Assembly: GCF_040412425.1 (NCBI RefSeq)
Contig: NC_089781.1
Coordinates: forward strand, 52,671,227-52,735,226
Reading direction: 5' to 3'
DNA length: 64,000 nucleotides
Source of the DNA: Macrobrachium rosenbergii
Taxonomy: Eukaryota; Arthropoda; Malacostraca; Decapoda; Palaemonidae
A program made the translations under genes and the position numbers. The notes below the pieces were generated by a model that saw nothing but the letters and a program-made list of their open reading frames with translations, was not told the DNA's origin and ran no database searches. Below are positions 57,608 to 64,000 of the stretch, one piece after another. Positions within the stretch are counted from its first letter, which is position 1. Each line of letters begins with the position of its first letter.

Positions 57608-58905
57608 TTAGTATATAAAATAAATATGGCTAAAATCTTTATTAAATATACCAAGATGAAAATAAACAGATTCTTTCAGATAATTCATAAGGTTATCTAC
57701 CTCAACGTCATCATTTAAAATTTCTAAAATAGTCTTCCCACTTAGTAAGTACTTTGCCCCAAGGCGATTAAATTTAGGACAGTGCATCAGCATGTGCTCA
57801 ACGGATAGCTGACCACCACAGTGAGCACAAACTGGGGCACTGGCTCCTCGCTCTAAAATATAGCTATGAGTGAAGCAGGTATGGCCAATCCTAAGCCCTG
57901 TTAGGATGATTTCAAATCTTCTGTTACAATTAAAACCCGAACTCCAAAAATCGATACTTTTTCTAATGTGTCTGTACTTCCTATTTGTGGATTAAATGGG
58001 TGAAGTCCATCTCTGCTGCCATTTCGTACGTATGTTTCGTCTGACAACTGGACGCACATCCAAATGTGGCACCTTATTAGTTAAGAAATCACATCTTGTA
58101 GCATCCTTTGCTTTACTATCAGCAAGTTCGTTTCTTTCTAGAACAGTGTGCCCAGGAATCCAACAAAACTTTACTGATTTGTGGCGAATAGAAAGAAAAG
58201 CCATTTCTGACCCTTTTGAATTAAAGGATGGGTAGGGTTAAACTTCTTTAGGACTTCTAAAACACCCCTTGAGTCATTATATATTACTGTGAATTTAAAT
58301 TTCTTATCAGATGCAAGATTCAAAGCGTCAACTATGGCTGTTGTTTCAGCAGTGAATATGGATGAAGGGTCTGATAACTTTTTTATATATGGTTCCCCCT
58401 CACACACCACTGCACATCCTGCTCCATCTTCCGATTTTGATCCGTCAGTATAGATTTTCCTGTCATTTATATGCCTCTCATCATGCTCCAAAAACTTCTT
58501 TCTGACTTCTTCTTCCGGACGATCTTTCTTTTTTGTCTCTTTAATGCAGACATCTATTGCTGGAATAAAAACCATGGAGGGATAGCAGGATGTTTGACTT
58601 GTAGGATCTTCTGCATTTTTATGCTTTCATACTCCAATTCACCCAGCTGTCTGATTTCAAATGGTATTGAAGATCTAGATCCAAAAAGCCTACAGTCACA
58701 CTGTTTTAAGATCTCAAAAGAAGGATTCTCCTTTGAGTTTTTCAGCCGCATGGTGCGTCTCACACCTAGCTCATGCCTCCTTAAGTCCAGTGGTAATTGA
58801 TGGAGTCTACATAAATGCTTTCAGTGGGTGAAGTTCTAAAAGCTCCAGTGCAGATCCTTAGCACAGCGTCCAATTCCTTAAGTTTAGTCTTTGAAGCAGA
58901 TGAGT
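57608..58905 (-). pseudogene. LINE-A copy 3 ORF2: RNase H and C-terminal part
   Basis: SASKTKLKELDAVLRICTGA (immediately beside the transposon), then FRTSPTESIYVD, KERSSGRRS-like connector, and IYTDGSKSEDGAGCAVVCEG (58470-58400; first RNase H aspartate in D-G-S). TAETTAIVDALNLASDKKF follows (the glutamate of the ExxA motif), VIYNDSRGVLEVLKKFN (aspartate, in a position reading ND), and GHTVLERNELADSKAKDATR (58150-58090; final N-x-x-AD). The C-terminal zinc region (CAHCGG near 57830-57813) and the LSVEHMLMHCPKFNRLGAKY segment follow. Stops and frameshifts present. Confidence 0.88.
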
Positions 58906-58906
58906 A

Positions 58907-60490
58907 GGGGAGAGCGGTGATGATTCGGACAGTGGGATGGTCCGGACAGTACATTTCCTGGAAAATGTGAGGGGCCCTCAGCTCTGAGAAATTTGAGTTT
59001 GTTCGCCATTGACACATGGCAAGGGTGGTTACTTTAGGATTGAGGGTAATTTTGTGGTTTTTCTCATTTCCTATGTAATTTTTTGCGTTTGAATCATAAG
59101 CTTTGGTGTAGTGAATATGATAAGGGAGCTGACTTGAGTTTTGGGTGTGAAAACATACTGCATTATACCCGCCTGTAATCTGCAAGGTTTAGTTGAGGTG
59201 TCATCAAATGGTTATGATTTGTGGGGATGATTCTTAGGGTTGGGATCATCCCTCCTAGCAAACCTTTACATTATGAATTCCAACAAAGAAACAAAAATTC
59301 ACTAACATTAAGTTATATGTATATGCATTTATTAGCCCCTCATTATCTTTACCGTATTTCATAAACCCATCATAGAACCCCCAAATTACAAATTAAAATG
59401 TGAATATCAAATCTGATTCCATTCCATTGGCATTCTATATTACACTGATGTTTTTCAAGAAAGTCACTTTTACACCACCTAAAAGCACAACCACCTCCAT
59501 GAAATACCCCAAGAACATTAAAAAGCAAGAAAAATACAAAAAAGTTAGATACAGAGGCCCAGACAAGTGATGAAGACCTTCATCATCTTGACAGCCGATC
59601 TTAACAGTAATTCTTCTTCAGAGCAGATAGAAGACAAAAAGTGGTTTTTATTGATAAAGTCCCAGAAGGGAGATTTTGTTCTTGTTGGGATAGATCCAGT
59701 AAAAGGTAGCAAAGTCTATTATGTAGGCAAATGAATCAGCAATGTAGACGACGGTGATGAATTTCAGGTTTCTTATTTAAGATAATCACAGAAATTTGCT
59801 GCTAATAGTTTTAAATTTCCAGAAATTGAGGATGAAGCAACTATTGGTAAAGAGGCAGTAACTGGAGTGCTTCCAAACCCAGTTCAGCAGAGTATGAAAA
59901 GAAAGCAGGGTTATTTCAAATTTTGTTTTTCTTTTGCAGGATACAATATTCCCAACTTTAATATTTAGGCACAACAAATTTCAAGTATTTATCGATTTAT
60001 GTTTAGTTGTTACTTTAATTTCAAGTAAATTTTGGTCATTTAAATTTGGTGGCAAGGATATTTCAAGTTTAGTTTTTGTTTTGAAGGTTTCAATATTCTT
60101 TAAGACTACTATAACATTTATTCTCAGCAAACATCGTAGATTTTCTGTCTGCCATTCACTAAGGGAGAGAATAATCTTTTAAGGTGATTATGATTATTTC
60201 AATAAAACACTTCGTTTGGTATTTTTGTTTCTGACTTGAGGGTAAATGTCAATTATAATAATTGTCCGAATCATCCCATGATCTTGTCCGAATCATCACC
60301 ATGGGTAGGGATGATTCGGACATTTTTAAACTTTGTACTTGAAGATAAATAGCTTCAAGTATAGTAAAAATATACGACTTGCTACATTTACCGGTAAATG
60401 TTATTTGACATGCCAAAGGATATACTGCTCCTTCAACTCTGACTTCTAGAGAGCAATTAAAAAAATGTCCGAACCATCACCGCTCTCCCC
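58907..60490 (+). mobile_element. Deleted pogo-like DNA transposon inserted in LINE-A copy 3
   Basis: Terminal inverted repeats of 25 bases with one mismatch begin GGGGAGAGCGGTGATG at 58907 and at the complement of 60490. TA flanks both sides (58905-58906 and 60491-60492), and LINE-A copy 1 has GATGAGTATACTTGG-type sequence with a single TA there, so TA is the target duplication. The 12-base core GATGATTCGGAC recurs near both ends. A remnant of a transposase C-terminus lies at 59573-59968. TA duplication plus that remnant suggest a pogo/Tigger-type element of the Tc1/mariner superfamily. Confidence 0.88.
59573..59968 (+). pseudogene. C-terminal remnant of a pogo/Tigger-like transposase
   Basis: One frame with two internal stops (about 59703 and 59751) reads EDKKWFLLIKSQKGDFVLVG, VKGSKVYYVGK, DEFQVSYLR, FKFPEIEDEATIGKEAVTGV, LPNP and FKFCFSFAGYNIPNFNI, ending TAG at 59966-59968. 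I associate the pattern (a GDFVLV start, YYVGK, SYLR, FPEIED, a basic GYFKF-FAGYN end) with the C-terminal tail of long arthropod pogo/Tigger-type DDE proteins. The DNA-binding and DDE catalytic domains are absent, so the element could move only with help from another copy. Confidence 0.6.
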
Positions 60491-61990
60491 TATACTTGGC
60501 AGCCATAGTCTAACTTAGATAAACATACTGCATTATAAAGCCTTAACAACGATTTCTTATCAGCACCCCAATTAAAATTAGATACTACTTTTAAAATATT
60601 TGGTGAAACTTTTTTTAACTGGTCAATATGATTATTCCAACTGAGCTTTTCATCATATACCATTCCTAAAAATTTTACTTGAGTAGAGTAAGGTAGAATA
60701 ATTCCATTTAAGGTAAGAGTTGGAATGGTTTCCTTAGTTCGGTGTCTGCAGAACCGAACAGCGACAGTTTTAGATTTGTAAAATCGAAACCCTTGCTCAT
60801 TAGCCCACTTGCTTACTTTATCGATGGCTCTTTGCATGAACCTGTTAGTAGATGCTGCATCATATCCTGTGCAGTACAGAGCCAAATCATCTACTGGTGA
60901 TGATATCTTTTCTAATACTTCATTAATGGCAATAGCAAAGAGAGTGACACTAAGGACACTACCCTGAGAAACTACTTCTTGTAAGAAAGGTCGTGATACA
61001 TGATTCCCAACTCTTAATTTATATATCTATCTGATAAAAACGAATTGATAAATCTGATCATTTTTCCTTTAATGCCCATCTTATACAATTTTTTGAGCAA
61101 GGGATCTAACGTAGACTTAGTTTTCCTAAAGCCAAACTGGAATGGAGAAAGCAATTTATTTGTTTCTAAGTGCCATCAGCTTGCAAACACAACCGGTGAG
61201 AGCTGTTGGTCTGTAGCTGTTGGGTAAAGCAGGATTCTTGTTCGGTTTCTTCATAGGGGGGATTAGTGATAATTTCCAGCTCTCAGGAATAATACCATTT
61301 TCTTAGATATCATTTATTATATCTAAAAAGACATTTCTTTGACTTTTCTGGGAGGTGTTTCAGCATTTCATAAAGTATTTTATCTTCACCAGGGGCTGAT
61401 GTTTTGGTATTCTGCAAGATATCATTGAGTTCCTGCAGTATAAATTTTGCATTATATGTTTCAAAATTATTTTCACTTAAATCAAAAGAAATCTGGGCAT
61501 TTCTAATGTCTTGGAATTCTACAGAATAGTTCTCACTACTTGATATTCTCAAGAAGTGTTCTCCTAATTTTTCTGCAACCCTCTCTGGTTGGGTGATTAG
61601 GTCACCATTTATCTTAAGGGTAGGCAGAGGTTCAGGGACAAACTTACCATTTAGTTTTTTAATTTTCTTCTAAATCATTTTCGATGGTGTTTTTGAGCCA
61701 GTGCCATTAATGTAGTACATCCATGACTCTCTTTTTGCTTTTTTAAAATATTTATTTTGCTTGGCCACAGCACGTTGGTAAATAACTTTGGCTTGGGCAG
61801 TTCCACTCTTCTTAAACATTTTGTAGTATTTTCTACTGATCTTTCTCATACTACTGCAGGTTTTGTTCCACCAAGGAACTGCTGGTCTAGAGGGCTTCCC
61901 TTTTGTTGTTGGAATAAAGGCAATTGCATTGTTGATGGTGGTGTCATTGAAGTAATAGAACAGGCTCATTAAATTTCTTCCAGTCTGCTT
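60490..61990 (-). pseudogene. LINE-A copy 3 ORF2: reverse transcriptase
   Basis: Linker MKQTGRNLMSLFYYFNDTTI and SRPAVPWWNKTCSSMRKISR (61993-61840), the conserved WW-N connector after the endonuclease. Then ILQNTKTSAPGEDKILYEML (61430-61370, the N-terminal RT motif), a finger segment near 61215-61190, motif B near 60980-60940 (GSVLSVTLFAIAINEVLE-like), VDDLALYCTGYDAASTNRFM (60897-60838, with the motif C aspartates) and DKVSKWANEQGFRFYKSKTV to LSWNNHIDQL. A deletion of about 60 bases relative to copy 1 removes motif A near 61060-61100. Ends at the transposon. Confidence 0.87.
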
Positions 61991-62672
61991 CATCTACCTT
62001 CCGTTTGGGAGGTGGCTCAAAGGGCTGATTGTTAATTGTTTTTATATGAATTGCGAAGTGGTCACTCCCATTTGAATATTCATTTACTGACCATTCATAA
62101 TCACTGTGAACACTAGATGAGCAAAAGCTCAGATCGATAGAGGAATAAGTATTGGAGTAGTTGTTATGGTAAGTCATGGTTCCATTATTGAGTATAGTGA
62201 TATTATGACCATCCATAATGCCCTCCAACATCCTACCCTTGGCATCTGTCGTGTTCCCACCCCATATGGGGTTGTGAGCATTAAAATCACCAAGGAGGAG
62301 GAAAGGTGTAGGAAGCTGATTGATCAGTAAATGAATATCATTATAAGTGAAATCCAAATCAGGAGGAAGATAGATGGAGCAATCTGCAATTTGCTTGTCT
62401 AAAATGAAAGTTACTGCTACAGCTTGGGGATGAGCATTAATTGATAGCAATGAGTGTTGCAACGATTTATGCGTAATAATTTCTCCATCTCCCTTAGACC
62501 TGTCTCCAGTTGGTGGTGGAGAATTATACATGATGTAATTTAACCCAGGATTATACTGTGTGCTTCCAAGCTTAGTCTCCTGGAGACACAACACCTGGGC
62601 TGTGGTCATGGAACAGTACATACAGCTCTTCACTTCGAGCCCTAAGACCTCTACAGTTCCATTGTAGTATTG
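61944..62672 (-). pseudogene. LINE-A copy 3 ORF2: endonuclease
   Basis: ILQWNCRGLRAR (62660-62625, in one frame) and AQVLCLQETKLGS (62590-62550, in the next) carry the metal-binding N and E. Then IADCSIYLPPDLDF, FLLLGDFNAHNPIWGGN (catalytic D and N), TYSSIDLSFCS and NGSDHFAIHI (terminal DH). All motifs of an APE-type LINE nuclease are retained apart from one frameshift near 62600. Confidence 0.9.
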
Positions 62673-62681
62673 ACGTGAAAA

Positions 62682-63955
62682 CTATTTTTTGGGCTTGGTG
62701 GAAGGCTCTTTGAATGGAGCCTTCTCATTTACTCTCTTTTGTTTATGAGTATTATCAGGAGATGATTTGGAAAGGACTAGTCTTGACATATTTGGTTTCC
62801 CTTTCTTGTCAATTTGTTTAAATTCAGGCTGGAGTTCTTGCATCGAGCTTACTACTTCGTAACTGTTACTAAGTGATGCATGTTTAATTGGAGGAGAGGA
62901 TGAGGGGGAACGTCTCCTCTTTTGGTGATTTTGCTCCTCAGTCCCCTTTAAATCAGGCAGAGACTCTGCCTGAGACAATTCCAAGGTGGTTGGGTTAAGT
63001 GCTATCCTCTCCTCCTTGGAGGCTTGTGCTCTAGCCTCAACAGGCCGAGCACCTGACCCAGATGGCTGGGCCACTACCACAGGGGTTGATGCACCTACTA
63101 CTTTAGAAAGTGCTGCCACTGCACCCCTAGTGGTAGATAGGGGTTGTGGCTTAAGAACTTGAACATAGCTCCTAGGTTGCTGTCTTAATTGTCTTTTTGA
63201 AAAACCGATACTTATATGCTCTGCATTGAATTTATTTAGTGCAGACAGTTCAAATTTGTAAATTTCACAATTTTTGTTATTGGATTTATGTTCCAGTTGA
63301 CAATTAACACATTTTGCTTTTCTATGACATTCATCATCATGGTGGACACCAGAGCAATTTATACAAATTTTAGCATTTTCGTAGTTTTTTGATGGGTGGC
63401 CAAACTTAAAGGAATGATAGCGCTGCATTGGTCTCTGCTGGAAAGGACGTACTCGTACCCTTTCATTTTCAAATATGACATGAGAAGGTACTTCAGAGTC
63501 TACAAAGGTTAAAATGATCATGTTGGCAATAGCTGCCTTTTTTACTCTCCAAACTGAAGCGGGACTCATTTCTAGAATTTCTTCTTCTGTCGTGTCATAA
63601 AGCTTAAATGAGGCTTGATCTTCGTAATGATTTCATCATTTTTTATGTCCAACAAGGTCAGTATGTATGCTTGGGTTGTGGATTTGGCATGAATAAGAAT
63701 GTTCTTCCCAAAACGAGAAATATTACCACTCTTTATTCCTCCTACCTTTTTCGGAAGAAACCTGCAAAATTTATAGTAGTTATAATTTTCTTCCTTGGCT
63801 GAAGCTACCAGCCACATAGGAGGTTTAGGAGTCCTTACTTCTGCATTCTGATTTCTCTCTGGTTTATCCTGAGCCCATTTAGATGGCACATAAACAACCA
63901 TGCCTTTGGGAACTTTGTTTGTTAAGGTTTGACCTATTTGTACGGCACTTATCAT
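62682..63955 (-). pseudogene. LINE-A copy 3 ORF1 (nucleic-acid-binding protein)
   Basis: ATG at 63955 (MISAVQIGQTLTNKVPKGMV). The N-terminal half is an RRM-like region (FGKNILIHAKSTTQAYILTL; VANMIILTF-type sequence). A frameshift near 63600 gives a false stop at 63572 and the frame resumes as EEEILEMSPASVWRVKKAAI. Two zinc knuckles follow: RYHSFKFGHPSKNY has lost its first cysteines, and CINCSGVHHDDEC and CVNCQLEHKSNNKNC are intact. The C-terminal third is basic and S/P-rich. It ends at 62682, ten bases before ORF2 motifs begin. Confidence 0.86.
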
Positions 63956-64000
63956 CTACTAGCCTTTAGAGCCTCATCATGGCTACTTATAGGGCTGCCT

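Larger units (their letters stand above)
57371..64000 (-). mobile_element. LINE-A copy 3, near full length, running off the window
   Basis: The minus strand carries ORF1 (63955-62682), ORF2 (about 62672-57608) and the family 3' end (GGTCTTTAAGACCTAAATTT then a CAATCA tail, near 57405-57371). Without the 1.58-kb DNA transposon it is about 5.05 kb in the window. The 5' UTR continues beyond base 64000. It defines the family to which 2966-5368 and 9561-10225 belong. Confidence 0.92.

Noticed and set aside
58781..59185. Minus-strand frame crossing the LINE-A/transposon border
   Set aside because: It joins the DNA transposon end to LINE-A by chance; only the part below 58906 is LINE-A coding sequence.

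Overview
The window is eukaryotic, AT-rich and made almost entirely of transposable elements. I see no host protein-coding gene, no rRNA, no functional tRNA gene and no CRISPR array. The mix of LINEs, Ty3/Gypsy and BEL/Pao LTR elements, a tRNA-derived SINE and long (TA)n tracts fits an arthropod. The SINE tail resembles repeats I associate with decapod crustaceans, so a shrimp, crab or crayfish is my best guess; that is inference, not proof.

Layout. 1-2.97 kb: AT-rich foldback repeats, then a duplicated repeat of about 1.07 kb. 2.97-11.05 kb (+): a mosaic of LINE pieces, namely LINE-A copy 1 (RNase H-bearing, I-like), a LINE-B fragment, a decayed Jockey-like LINE, LINE-A copy 2 and a second LINE-B fragment. 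11.05-13.66 kb (-): decayed Gypsy (gag, protease, RT). 14.2-about 22.0 kb (-): a large Gypsy element whose genes run gag-PR-RT-RNH-INT and end in an envelope-like gene. 22.44-22.96 kb: another decayed gag end. 23.1-31.8 kb (-): a Gypsy element with 1.7 kb LTRs and the unusual order gag-PR-INT-RT-RNH (Gmr1 type), carrying a SINE in its integrase and lying between (TA)n tracts. 31.8-33.6 kb: (TA)n tracts around a nearly perfect 92-nt-arm palindrome. 33.6-37.9 kb (-): a Gypsy element with 0.33 kb LTRs and the standard order. 39.8-44.0 kb (-): a Tx1/L1-like LINE. 44.0-57.2 kb (+): a fourth Gypsy element, split in its RT by a structurally complete 8.15 kb BEL/Pao element (5-bp target duplication, equal-length LTRs) and in its integrase by a 475-bp GC-rich element. 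57.4-64.0 kb (-): LINE-A copy 3, the longest copy, with ORF1 and ORF2, split by a deleted pogo-like DNA transposon with a TA target duplication.

The elements do not cooperate as a host pathway. They record successive nested insertions. All coding regions I could read contain frameshifts, stops or altered catalytic residues, so every element appears inactive in this copy. The best leads are the Gmr1-type order in a probable arthropod, the (TA)n-flanked palindrome with a hammerhead-like core, the GC-rich insertion in the Gypsy integrase, and the envelope-bearing Gypsy.
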